From: Deltaproteobacteria bacterium HGW-Deltaproteobacteria-13
Lineage (GTDB): Bacteria; Desulfobacterota; Syntrophia; Syntrophales; Smithellaceae
Direction: 5' to 3'
Length of the DNA stretch: 64,000 nt
Assembly: GCA_002840555.1 (NCBI GenBank)
Contig: PHBJ01000002.1
Span: 124,001-188,000, forward strand
The notes below the pieces were generated by a model. It was not told the origin of the DNA. It did no database searches and saw nothing but the letters and a program-made list of their open reading frames with translations. This document shows, in pieces, positions 53,504-61,976 of this stretch. A program made the translations under genes and the position numbers. The stretch's first letter is position 1, and each line of letters starts with the position of its first letter.

Positions 53504-53755
53504 ATGGCCGCTAAAGTTAAAATGTTTACATTGAGTACGTGCAGTCATTGCAAGGCGACGAAGAAATTCATGCATGATAACGGCATTGATTTTGATTACA
53601 TCGACGTTGATTTGCTTCAAGGTGAGGACAGGCAGAGGATTCTGGAAGAAGTTGAACAATACAATCCTCAACGTTCTTTCCCGACCATTATAATCGGCAA
53701 AAATATCATTATCGGTTTCAAAGAGGATGATATCAGGGAGGCTTTGGGGTTTTAA
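53504..53755 (+). CDS. Glutaredoxin family protein
   Basis: 83 residues, thioredoxin fold. The active site is TCSHC (C13, C16), the cis-Pro is in RSFPTIIIG, and helix 4 follows. AAGGAGAAG precedes the start. The stop overlaps the next gene's ATG (TAATG), and that gene encodes an FTR catalytic subunit, which suggests the two work as a reductase pair. Confidence 0.9.
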   Translation: MAAKVKMFTLSTCSHCKATKKFMHDNGIDFDYIDVDLLQGEDRQRILEEVEQYNPQRSFPTIIIGKNIIIGFKEDDIREALGF

Positions 53756-54087
53756 TGACACCGGCTGAACTCTACGATATGTTAAAAAAGGTTCAGGAGC
53801 CCAAGGGATATTTCTTCAATAAAGACAAGGACTGGGTTCTGAGTATTTTAAGCGATCTTTTAATCAATAAAGAACGCTACGGCTATATGTCCTGTCCCTG
53901 CCGCCTGGCAGCAGGCTTTCGTGAAAAGGATGCGGATATTTTATGCCCCTGCCAATACCGGCCGGACGATGTTAAGGATTACGGCAGTTGTTATTGTAAT
54001 TTATATGTTTCTCCTGAATGGAATGAAGGCGTAATTAAGCATCAATACGTTCCGGAAAGAAGGCCAAAGGAAAAAATAAGTTTCTAG
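53755..54087 (+). CDS. Ferredoxin-thioredoxin reductase catalytic-chain-like protein
   Basis: 110 residues. All six Cys of the FTR catalytic subunit are present as C47-x-C49, C64-x-C66 and C79-x-C81 (SCPCR, CPCQY, CYC). They carry a [4Fe-4S] cluster and active disulfide. The usual partner subunit (FTRA) is absent from the window. Coupling to a glutaredoxin suggests an electron path from ferredoxin to the glutaredoxin. Confidence 0.9.
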   Translation: MTPAELYDMLKKVQEPKGYFFNKDKDWVLSILSDLLINKERYGYMSCPCRLAAGFREKDADILCPCQYRPDDVKDYGSCYCNLYVSPEWNEGVIKHQYVPERRPKEKISF

Positions 54088-54238
54088 ACTGCAATAGATT
54101 TTCCTTTATTATTTTGCTCTATATATCCAAAAATAAATGTTTTTTAATCTTTTTACTTGATTTCCCGAAATAAATTATTATATTCAACCATGATTGAAGA
54201 GATTAGACTAAGAAAATTTAGAATAAGGAGCTTACTCC

Positions 54239-54523
54239 ATGATTAATACGTATAAATGCAAAAAAAAGAATGTTCTCATCGGTGAAATATGCACGGATAC
54301 CACCTGTGAATGGCGTTTGAAAAACGAATCTTTTCTGAACTGCACATGGGTCGCCTGTAATTACGGTCCGTTTACCCTGGAAGAAGTAGGCGATATGATG
54401 GGCGTTACGCGAGAAAGAATCCGCCAGATTGAAGCCAAAGCTTTAAAGAAACTTCAGCATAAAAAAAGAAGGGATCAGCTTAAGGATTTTGCCGCGCCGG
54501 GGAATGATTGGGATAATTTATAG
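54239..54523 (+). CDS. Stand-alone sigma-70 region 4-like protein with Cys-rich N terminus
   Basis: 94 residues. The C-terminal part (43-75) is a canonical region 4 [33 protein letters not shown]. The N-terminal 40 residues contain five Cys (7, 18, 23, 35, 40). No sigma region 2 is present. It could bind -35 elements or sense redox through a metal site, and the closely placed thiol-redox genes make the latter attractive. AAGGAG precedes the ATG. Function is not known to me. Confidence 0.7.
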   Translation: MINTYKCKKKNVLIGEICTDTTCEWRLKNESFLNCTWVACNYGPFTLEEVGDMMGVTRERIRQIEAKALKKLQHKKRRDQLKDFAAPGNDWDNL

Positions 54524-54628
54524 AGCCAATTCCGATTATCTTCGTTCATGAATTGGTGTAACAGATCCCGCATGGCTTACCTTCAAATCTCCTCCCGGCG
54601 AGTCGGGATTCGTTTTCAGGGAGTGTCA

Positions 54629-55396
54629 TTATTTTTTCTTACGGTTTTTTTCCAAAGACAGTACTTCGCGCATTTTCACTTTACATTCATCCCTGGCAAA
54701 GAGTAGTGCGCATATAGAACATTCGATATCCAAAGCCGCCATTTTATCCATCCGGGGAACAATCGAGCAAAGGTTTTTTAATTCTTCAAACGCTTTAGGC
54801 GAACGCGTCGCTAATGTTTCCGCCATATTTTCAGCCGCTTTCATGAATTTTTCCGGCGGTTCTACTTTATTGACTAATCCTATATTTAAGGCTTCATTAG
54901 CTCCTATTGGTTCGCCCAGCATGACGATTTCTTTTGCTTTTGCCACACCGACAATTTGACTCAACGGATAGAAAAAAGGATTAAATCCAAATTTCAATTC
55001 CGGATGACAAAAGATAGCGCTTTCCGAAGCGACAACCAGATCGCAAATCGTGACGAGATTAAAACCGCCGCCCAAAGCGATGCCGCCCACAGCGGCGATG
55101 ACCGGTTTCGGGCAGGAATAAATCTTTTTTAAATAAAGCATCATGGATTTCAGGAAGTCATCCCCTTCCTGACTGGGCAGGTTCGACATTTCCTTAATAT
55201 CCATCCCGGCCGAAAAAACATATTCTCCCCCGGTCAGAACGATGGCTCTAACTTCCGGATCAACTTCCAGATCAACAAAAACCTTATATAAATCCTGGCG
55301 CATTTCTTTGGAAATCGCGTTCATATCATGAGGGCGGTTTAATTTAACGACAGCGTACCCTTTTTTCTTTTCAACAATTAATGTCGGATAAGTCAT
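54629..55396 (-). CDS. Enoyl-CoA hydratase/isomerase family protein
   Basis: 255 residues of the crotonase fold. Motifs are RPHDMNAISKEMRQDL, the oxyanion segment AAVGGIALGGGFNLVTICDL and HPELKFGFNPF. A single Glu (in PELKF) stands where hydratases have Glu144, and the second Glu of true hydratases is not obvious, so the reaction is uncertain. The start overlaps the ihfB stop by four bases (ATGA), so it is the last gene of the cmk-rpsA-sppA-ihfB run. Confidence 0.85.
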   Translation of the reverse strand: MTYPTLIVEKKKGYAVVKLNRPHDMNAISKEMRQDLYKVFVDLEVDPEVRAIVLTGGEYVFSAGMDIKEMSNLPSQEGDDFLKSMMLYLKKIYSCPKPVIAAVGGIALGGGFNLVTICDLVVASESAIFCHPELKFGFNPFFYPLSQIVGVAKAKEIVMLGEPIGANEALNIGLVNKVEPPEKFMKAAENMAETLATRSPKAFEELKNLCSIVPRMDKMAALDIECSICALLFARDECKVKMREVLSLEKNRKKK

Positions 55397-55677
55397 TTTT
55401 TATTATCTACCATTAAGCGCAGTTCCTTGCCGGTTTTAAAAAACGGCACTTTTCTTTCCTGCAATTTTACTTCCGCTCCGGATTTTGGATTTCGTCCCAT
55501 GCGCGGTTTTCTTTCTCTGACCACAAAACTGCCAAAACCTCTTAATTCAATGCGTTCTCCGCGCTTAATCGCGTCGGTCATCGAATCAAATATTATCTCT
55601 ACCGCATAATTTACGTCTTTGAGGGAATACGTTTTCAGCTCTTCCTGTAATCTTTTGATTAAATCGTTTTTTGTCAT
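55393..55677 (-). CDS. Integration host factor beta-like protein (HU/IHF family)
   Basis: 94 residues. The helical dimer part (1-40) is followed by GERIELRGFGSFVVRERKPRMGRNPKSGAEVKL, the DNA-bending beta arm of the HU/IHF family. The RKPRMGRNPKSG arm tip and the position after rpsA and sppA fit IHF beta. It bends DNA at sigma-54 promoters and recombination sites. Confidence 0.9.
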   Translation of the reverse strand: MTKNDLIKRLQEELKTYSLKDVNYAVEIIFDSMTDAIKRGERIELRGFGSFVVRERKPRMGRNPKSGAEVKLQERKVPFFKTGKELRLMVDNKK

Positions 55678-55692
55678 AATAACCCTTCTCTT

Positions 55693-56589
55693 TTACCTGG
55701 CAGGATAATATAAATAACTCACACCGCTTTTACTTTCCATTTTTTCCTTCAAGGAATTGCTTATGTGGGTTGCCGCGTTTTCCATAAAATAATCAAGAAC
55801 AGATGATCGCTTTTTGGTGGGATAAACCAAATCATAACTGCCGTCTTTTCCTGCTAATTTACTCGCCAGTTTAGCCGCGGAAGCCATGTCGCCGAGAGAA
55901 TCAACCAATCCCAGTTCTTTTGCCTTGCGGCCGGAAAATACGCGGCCATCGGCAATTGCGACAACCTTTTCCCGGGGAAGCTTCCGTTCTTTGACAATCA
56001 CGTCAATAAACTGATTGTAAATATCATCCACCAGATCCTGAACAATCACTTTTTCCTCGGGTGTCATCTCTCTCATGGGAGAGCCGATATCCTTAAACTG
56101 GCCGCTTTTTACCACCGAAGACTTTACACCAACTTTTTTCATCAGTTCTTCGAAATTGGCAAACTGCATGATGGCCGAAATGCTGCCGGTAATGGTGCCG
56201 GGATTGGCAACAATTTTATCCGCCGCGCATGCCACGAGCAAGCCGCCGGAAGCGGCAACGGAACCCATGGATGCGACAACTTTTTTCGTTTTTTTCAATT
56301 CAATGACGGCATCGTAGATTTCCTGGGAAACGGCTACGCCGCCGCCGGGAGAATCCACCCGAAGAACCACGGCTACGATGGAATCATCTTTGCCGAACTC
56401 ATCCAATTGCTCGGTAATTTCGATGGAATCGGTAATGACTCCCTCGACACTCACAACGCCGATTTTATCTTTTAAAGAGAAACTTTTACTTTTACCGGAA
56501 TGAAAACCGGCTCTGTAAAAAGAAAAATAAACCACGACACTGAGCGCCAGAAGTATCAATATTCCAAAGACAATGGGATGTTTTCTCAT
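55693..56589 (-). CDS. sppA: Signal peptide peptidase SppA
   Basis: 298 residues, 36K-type SppA. A membrane anchor (IVFGILILLALSVVVYFSF) precedes a Ser-Lys protease domain with VLRVDSPGGGVAVSQEIYDA, ASMGSVAASGGLLVACAADKIVANPGTITGSI (catalytic Ser) and the later Lys (VFSGRKAKELGLVDSLG). Digests cleaved signal peptides. It lies 3 bp after rpsA. Confidence 0.94.
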   Translation of the reverse strand: MRKHPIVFGILILLALSVVVYFSFYRAGFHSGKSKSFSLKDKIGVVSVEGVITDSIEITEQLDEFGKDDSIVAVVLRVDSPGGGVAVSQEIYDAVIELKKTKKVVASMGSVAASGGLLVACAADKIVANPGTITGSISAIMQFANFEELMKKVGVKSSVVKSGQFKDIGSPMREMTPEEKVIVQDLVDDIYNQFIDVIVKERKLPREKVVAIADGRVFSGRKAKELGLVDSLGDMASAAKLASKLAGKDGSYDLVYPTKKRSSVLDYFMENAATHISNSLKEKMESKSGVSYLYYPAR

Positions 56590-56592
56590 TTT

Positions 56593-58362
56593 TTATTCGC
56601 CTTTTGGCTGACTTTCAATCTTCACGTCCGCCAATGCATGACTCAGGTTAGATCCTACATTTTCCGTATTGTTAATATACTGATTGGATGTTGGAGTCGG
56701 CGCCGAAACCGGGGCTTCCAGCTCCTTAATGCTTAATCTGATTTTCTTGGATTTAGGATCAATACTTTTAACCACGGCAGACACGGTATCTCCCACGGAA
56801 TAAAGTTCCGAAGAAGTCTTTACGCGCTTCTGGCTTATTTCGGAAATATGAACAAGGCCTTCAATTCCCTCTTCAATTTCCATGAAGATCCCGAAATCCG
56901 TAAAGTTCTTTATTTTGCCGGTCACGACACTGCCCGGCACATATTTTTGGGATAACTCATCCCAGGGATTTTTTTCAATTTGTTTGATGCCCAGAGAAAA
57001 TTTTTCATTCTCCACATCAACATTTAACACGACCGCCTCAACTTCCTGCCCTTTTTTAAAATATTCGGAAGGATGATTCACTCGATGCTTCCAGGAAATA
57101 TCGGATACGTGAATGAGTCCGTCTATTTTTTCTTCAATTCCCACGAAAACACCAAAATTGGTAATATTTCTGACAATGCCTTTCACAACGGTTCCAACGG
57201 GATATTTTTCCTTGAGCTTTTCCCATGGATTGGGCGTTGTTTGTTTCAGACTTAAAGAAACCCGCTTGGTCTGCGGATTTACTTCCAGGATCATAACTTC
57301 TATTTCTTCACCAACGTTCAATACTTTTGACGGATGTTTGATTTCTCTCGTCCAGTACATTTCGGATATATGGACAAGGCCTTCAACGCCAGGCTCCATT
57401 TCCACAAAAACACCGTAATCCGTCAGATTAACAACCTTGCCTTTCACAATAGAGCCGACAGGATATTTATCCGTTATTCTTTCCCATGGATTATCTGTTA
57501 ACTGTTTCAGGCCCAAAGAAACTCTTTCTTTCTCAGAGTCAAAAGAAAGAACTTTTGTCGTAATCTTGTCTCCCTTCTGGAAATTTTCTGAAGGCTTGGC
57601 AATCCTGCCCCAGGAAATATCCGTAACGTGAAGGAGTCCGTCAACACCGCCCAAATCAATAAAAATACCGTAATCCGTGATATTTTTAATAATGCCTTCG
57701 ACCGTATTGCCTTCCTGTATGGATTTTAAAATATCTTTCTTTTCCGCTTCTCTTTCAGAAGCCACAATCGCGCGGCGCGACAAAACCACGTTATTGCGTT
57801 TCCGGTCATATTTTAAAACTTTAAAATCCAGCGTCTGGCCGACAAATTTATCCAGATCTTTAATCGGACGAACATCTACCTGAGACCCGGGAAGGAAGGC
57901 GACAATACCAATATCAACGGACAGCCCCCCCTTGATTTTTTCTATGACGACACCTTCGATCAGTGTGTCGTTCTCACAAGCGCTTTTAATTTCATCCCAT
58001 ATTTTGACTTTAGACGCCTTATCCCTTGATAAAATCAGGTTGCCTTCCGAATCTCTCTTATCGACAAATACATCGATTTCATCACCGACGGAAATATTAA
58101 TATTTCCCTGTGCGTCTTTCAGCTCGTCGATGGGAATAAAGCCTTCCGTTTTCCAACCGACGTCAACCATCACCCTGTCGTCTTTGATCTGTACAACCTT
58201 GCCTGTTGTTATATCGCCATACTGAATTTGTTGAAGACTTTGTTCGTAAAGCTCTTTAAAGTCCATTTCTTCTTCTTTAACTTGAGATGATTGATTTTTC
58301 GTCGAAGAGTCAGCGTTAACACCCTTTTCATTTGTTAAGTTTGAGTTATTATTGTTAACCAT
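56593..58362 (-). CDS. rpsA: 30S ribosomal protein S1
   Basis: 589 residues with six S1 RNA-binding domains, for example GDITTGKVVQIKDDRVMVDVGWK and the later KGKVVNLTDYGVFVEMEPGVEGLVHISEM and KGIVRNITNFGVFVGIEEKIDGLIHVSD. A basic/polar N-terminal extension of about 30 residues (to SSQVKEEEMDFKEL) precedes domain 1. S1 helps mRNA binding to the 30S subunit. It lies between cmk and sppA as in E. coli-type gene order. Confidence 0.95.
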   Translation of the reverse strand: MVNNNNSNLTNEKGVNADSSTKNQSSQVKEEEMDFKELYEQSLQQIQYGDITTGKVVQIKDDRVMVDVGWKTEGFIPIDELKDAQGNINISVGDEIDVFVDKRDSEGNLILSRDKASKVKIWDEIKSACENDTLIEGVVIEKIKGGLSVDIGIVAFLPGSQVDVRPIKDLDKFVGQTLDFKVLKYDRKRNNVVLSRRAIVASEREAEKKDILKSIQEGNTVEGIIKNITDYGIFIDLGGVDGLLHVTDISWGRIAKPSENFQKGDKITTKVLSFDSEKERVSLGLKQLTDNPWERITDKYPVGSIVKGKVVNLTDYGVFVEMEPGVEGLVHISEMYWTREIKHPSKVLNVGEEIEVMILEVNPQTKRVSLSLKQTTPNPWEKLKEKYPVGTVVKGIVRNITNFGVFVGIEEKIDGLIHVSDISWKHRVNHPSEYFKKGQEVEAVVLNVDVENEKFSLGIKQIEKNPWDELSQKYVPGSVVTGKIKNFTDFGIFMEIEEGIEGLVHISEISQKRVKTSSELYSVGDTVSAVVKSIDPKSKKIRLSIKELEAPVSAPTPTSNQYINNTENVGSNLSHALADVKIESQPKGE

Positions 58363-58471
58363 TTAACTAGTACCCCCTTTTATTATGAAACTCTGTAATT
58401 TTTAAAATTTAACACACTGAATGCTAAATATCAACATAAAATCAAGTATTTTTTATGATTATAATTTTCAA

Positions 58472-59140
58472 TTAATTTACCGAAAGGTAAGAAATAATCT
58501 TCTCCACGACTTCCTGAACGGACAAATTATCCGAATCAATGATTATTGCGCCGTCAGGCGCCTTCAGTGGAGCTATTTCGCGTTGTTTGTCCTGTTTATC
58601 TCTTATAAACATATCCTGCTGAATCGACTGATATTCCGCCGATACGCCTTTTTCCAAAAGTTCATTATGCCTTCTTTTAATTCTCTCTTCCAACTGGGCA
58701 TCCAGATAAAATTTATAATCCGCATGAGGGAAAACCACCGATCCCATATCTCTGCCTTCCGCAACAATACCGCCTTGAATGCCGGCTTCTCTCTGTAAAT
58801 GAAGTAATTTTTCACGGACCACGGCAAAAGCAGATATTTTAGAAGCAGCCAAACCGATTTCCTCCGTGCGTATTTTCTCTTCAACATCCTCTCCATCGAC
58901 ATATACTTTCATCCGGCCGCCGGCGTTTTCCAGAACTACTTTTGTATTCGAACACAAATCAGCCAGGGAGGAAACTTCGTCTGTAGGGATATTAAGATTC
59001 AGCGCTTTATAAGCGAGTGCGCGATACAGAGCGCCCGTATCCAGATAAATATAATCCAGTTTCTTTGCCAGTATTTTGCTCACCGTGCTTTTACCCGCGC
59101 CGGCCGGCCCATCAATCGTGATCACAAGCTTTTTCCCCAT
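58472..59140 (-). CDS. cmk: Cytidylate kinase
   Basis: 222 residues. Walker A IDGPAGAGKSTVSK (about 8-21), LDTGALYRALAYKAL, GRDMGSVVFPHADYKFYLDA and the nucleotide-binding RDKQDKQREIAPLKAPDGAIIIDS segment. It phosphorylates CMP and dCMP. Its start is divergent from the M48 peptidase gene. Confidence 0.95.
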   Translation of the reverse strand: MGKKLVITIDGPAGAGKSTVSKILAKKLDYIYLDTGALYRALAYKALNLNIPTDEVSSLADLCSNTKVVLENAGGRMKVYVDGEDVEEKIRTEEIGLAASKISAFAVVREKLLHLQREAGIQGGIVAEGRDMGSVVFPHADYKFYLDAQLEERIKRRHNELLEKGVSAEYQSIQQDMFIRDKQDKQREIAPLKAPDGAIIIDSDNLSVQEVVEKIISYLSVN

Positions 59141-59251
59141 AAGCTATAATCCCATCCACATTTTAATTTTATACTGATAAATGAAAACTTGTCTTAAAAT
59201 TATAAAAAAGGTAATGTAATCAGACTAGATTATATAACTTTAAAACTGCTT

Positions 59252-60676
59252 ATGCGGAAACTTATTCAAAATCAATATATTTATTTTGCCCTAATATTAT
59301 TTGTTTTATTATTCCGGGCAAACCCTTGTCTTGCCGAATTCACTATTGCAGATGAGAAAAAACTTGGCAAAGAATTTTATGATAAACTGGAAGAACATCA
59401 ACTTATCCTTAAAAACAAAGTCCTGAATGATTACATAAACAAAATCGGCAATTTAATTTTGACACAAACGAAAAAAGCGCCCTTTGAATTTCGTTTCTCC
59501 ATCGTGGATAGTTCAGCAATAAACGCTTTTGCCACACCCGGCGGTTACATTTACATCAACAAGGGATTAATAACAGCCGCTGAAAATGAGGGGGAACTGG
59601 CTGGTGTTATTGCTCACGAAATCGGCCATGCCAATGCCCGTCACGTTGCCAGTATTATTGAAAAATCAAAAAAATTAAATATTGCCACATTGGCCGCAAT
59701 TATCGCCGGAGCTTTCCTCGGTGGCGGCGGTCAGGCTACTGCGGCAATCGCCGCTTTCTCCATGGCCGGCTCCAGCACCCTGACTCTTAAATTTATGCGT
59801 GAACATGAAGAAGAAGCAGACCGGTTGGGAATAAGTTATCTCGTCGGCGCCGGTTATTATCCCGCGGCAATGATCGATTTTCTCAAAATTATGAAGCAAA
59901 ATGAGTTTCTCTCTAAAACCATGCCGTCTTACCTTCTGACGCATCCGGGTACAGACGACCGTATTTTCTACATGGACAGTCTGATTTTAACGCAATATCC
60001 TCAAAAAGGAGCAAAAAATATAATCGGTAATTTCAACAGGATCCAGGTTCTTGTTCCGTTAGATACGACTGATGAACTGAACAAAAAATACAGGCAACTG
60101 GAAGAGTCTTTAAAAAAAGATCCGGCTAATGTTGACTTGCTCTACACCTTTGCTTTCGTTGAAGATCAACTGGGACAAACAAGCTCCGCTCTTATTCACT
60201 ATCAGAAGGCCCTGAGTTTATCGCCGCGGGATCAAGATGTTTTGAAAAATATCGGGTTAATTTATTTAAAAACGGGACAAGCCGATCTTGCGCAGAACTA
60301 TCTTCTGCGGGCTGCCGGTTTAAATGCCGATAACGATGAAGTTACTTATGCATTAGGCAAGGCTTATTTAGCGACGGGGAATTATCAGAAGGCTCTGGAT
60401 TGCTTTTTAAGATTAGAAACCGCTTCACAGGATAATGACGATATTAATTATCAAATCGCCATGGCTTACGGCAAACTGAACAAGCAGGGAGAATCTCACT
60501 ACTACTTTGGCCTGCATTTCAAAAAAGAGAAAAAGAAGGAAAGCGCTCTGTTTCATTTCAAAGAAGCGCTCAATTATTTTCCTAAAAATTCGGAACGAAG
60601 CATTGCCATTCAACAGGCAATAAAAGACCTGGAAACCGGCGGGCGTCAGAAATCGGAGGAGAAACCAAAGCCTTGA
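59252..60676 (+). CDS. M48 family metalloprotease with TPR domain (BepA-like)
   Basis: 474 residues. A signal peptide (IYFALILFVLLFRANPCLA) is followed by the M48 zinc site H122-E-I-G-H126, with a third ligand Glu in HEEEADRLG (about residue 190). A glycine-rich insertion follows the HEXXH. The C-terminal 190 residues hold four or five TPRs (YTFAFVEDQLGQTSSALIHYQKAL and more). This is the architecture of BepA, a periplasmic protease of outer-membrane protein quality control. Confidence 0.9.
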   Translation: MRKLIQNQYIYFALILFVLLFRANPCLAEFTIADEKKLGKEFYDKLEEHQLILKNKVLNDYINKIGNLILTQTKKAPFEFRFSIVDSSAINAFATPGGYIYINKGLITAAENEGELAGVIAHEIGHANARHVASIIEKSKKLNIATLAAIIAGAFLGGGGQATAAIAAFSMAGSSTLTLKFMREHEEEADRLGISYLVGAGYYPAAMIDFLKIMKQNEFLSKTMPSYLLTHPGTDDRIFYMDSLILTQYPQKGAKNIIGNFNRIQVLVPLDTTDELNKKYRQLEESLKKDPANVDLLYTFAFVEDQLGQTSSALIHYQKALSLSPRDQDVLKNIGLIYLKTGQADLAQNYLLRAAGLNADNDEVTYALGKAYLATGNYQKALDCFLRLETASQDNDDINYQIAMAYGKLNKQGESHYYFGLHFKKEKKKESALFHFKEALNYFPKNSERSIAIQQAIKDLETGGRQKSEEKPKP

Positions 60677-60755
60677 GAAGACCGATATGACAGGCTTGAC
60701 ATTACTGAATTCCTGCATATTTTAATGACAAGATAAGACACGGGGACAATGAAAA

Positions 60756-60977
60756 ATGCCTATTTATGAATTTAGATGCAAAAAGTGTAAAAAAATATTT
60801 GAAAGCCTGATCTTTTCATCGACCGAAGAAAAAAAGATTTCGTGCCCGAAATGCGGAACAAAAAACCCTGAAAAAGTAATGTCCGTATCCGCCAGAAGAA
60901 ACTCGAAGGGTTCATCAGGTTCAACCGGTTCATCATGCTCAGCCAGCTCCTGTCCGCCCGGATGCTCCTGTCACTAG
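60756..60977 (+). CDS. FmdB-type zinc ribbon regulatory protein
   Basis: 73 residues. The FmdB/CxxC_CxxC_SSSS domain is MPIYEFRCKKCKKIFE and CPKCG, then a Ser/Gly-rich tail ending in CSASSCPPGCSCH. The function of this family is unknown. A palindromic repeat follows in the 3' intergenic space. Confidence 0.88.
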   Translation: MPIYEFRCKKCKKIFESLIFSSTEEKKISCPKCGTKNPEKVMSVSARRNSKGSSGSTGSSCSASSCPPGCSCH

Positions 60978-61026
60978 TATGTATTTTCAAAATAAAATAT
61001 TCGCGTTTGTCTGAAACCACCTATCT

Positions 61027-61151
61027 CAAAACTGAACAAAAATGTTCAGATGCAAGGCGAGCAAAAATCGAATCGCGAGGCATATATGAACATACGTTGA
61101 ACGGTACGGTTTGCAGTGCAACACAGCAGATGAGCGTTTTTAAACAGTTTC
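61027..61151. repeat. Dispersed 120-bp imperfect palindrome, copy C
   Basis: Arms CAAAACTGAACAAAAATGTT and the inverse AGCGTTTTTAAACAGTTTC flank GATGCAAGGCGAG and AACACAGCAGATGAGC. The reverse complement aligns with copy A over about 100 bp at roughly 80-85% by eye (AAAAACGCTCATCTGCTG, TTGCATCT and the ATATATGCCTCGCG centre). It lies between the FmdB-type gene and adk, opposite in orientation to copy A. Confidence 0.75.
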
Positions 61152-61235
61152 TTATCCTATTCTTTTATATTGCGAAAAACCGCTCAATACATTATAAGAC
61201 GCCTACTTTATATTTTTAATGAAAGGAGTCTCAAA

Positions 61236-61910
61236 GTGAACATTTTAATATTTGGCCCCAACGGCAGCGGCAAAGGAACCCAAGGCGCAATAGTGCAAAA
61301 GAAATATGGCGTGCCCCATATTGAAACCGGTGTTATCTTCCGGCAGAACATTTCGAAGAAAACCCCCCTGGGAGAAAAAGCAAAAGCATTTATTGACCGC
61401 GGCGAACTCGTCCCGGACGATATTACCATTCCCATGATTCTTGATCGCCTCAAAGAAGATGATTGTAAAAAAGGCTGGCTCTTAGACGGCTTCCCCCGCA
61501 ATCTGGCGCAGGCTGAAGCTCTCTGGGCGGCTCTGCAGAAAGAGAACATCAATCTTGATTATGTCATCGAAATTAATCTGGATCGTGAAATAGCCAAGAA
61601 ACGCATCATGGGACGCAGACTTTGCAAAACGGATAATAACCATCCCAACAATATTTTCATCGATGCCATCAAGCCCAATGACAAAGCAGGCAAACTTTCC
61701 TGCCGCGTTTGCGGTTGCGAAGAGTTATCCGCCCGAGCTGATGATCAGGATACGGCGGCAATTGATAAACGTCATGGCATTTACTATGACACAAAAACCG
61801 GAACTCTAGCCGCGGTCAACTATTTCAAAGACAGAACCAAGGTTATCGGTGTCGACGGCAGTGTCGGCGTAAAAGAAGTATCCGAAGAACTTATGAAAAA
61901 ACTGGCTTAA
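61236..61910 (+). CDS. adk: Adenylate kinase with Cys3His metal-binding LID
   Basis: 225 residues, starting at GTG 61236, preceded by AAGGAG at seven bases. The P-loop is FGPNGSGKGTQ (6-16), then ETGVIFR, DGFPRNLAQAE and GRRLCKTDNNHP. The LID holds C130, H136, C156 and C159. The same C-x5-H...C-x2-C set binds Zn, Co or Fe in Desulfovibrio gigas adenylate kinase. Reading from the upstream in-frame ORF start (61170) would add 22 unrelated residues inside palindrome C's downstream flank. Confidence 0.93.
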   Translation: MNILIFGPNGSGKGTQGAIVQKKYGVPHIETGVIFRQNISKKTPLGEKAKAFIDRGELVPDDITIPMILDRLKEDDCKKGWLLDGFPRNLAQAEALWAALQKENINLDYVIEINLDREIAKKRIMGRRLCKTDNNHPNNIFIDAIKPNDKAGKLSCRVCGCEELSARADDQDTAAIDKRHGIYYDTKTGTLAAVNYFKDRTKVIGVDGSVGVKEVSEELMKKLA

Positions 61911-61930
61911 ACGGTCAGGTAAAATTAAAT

Positions 61931-61967
61931 AAAAAAGCCCCCCGAATCAACATGGAGGGCTTTTTTT
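61931..61967 (+). terminator. Intrinsic terminator after adk
   Basis: GCCCCCC (61937-61943) pairs with GGAGGGC (61954-61960) with one A-C mismatch, flanked by A- and T-tracts. The run of seven T (61961-61967) ends only nine bases before the lepA start. Confidence 0.8.
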
Positions 61968-61976
61968 AACACAGTT

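Noticed and set aside
54540-54628. Possible terminator around TCCCGGCGAGTCGGGA after the sigma region 4 gene
   Set aside because: The stem is only four to five base pairs and the T-tract is broken, so the support is weak.
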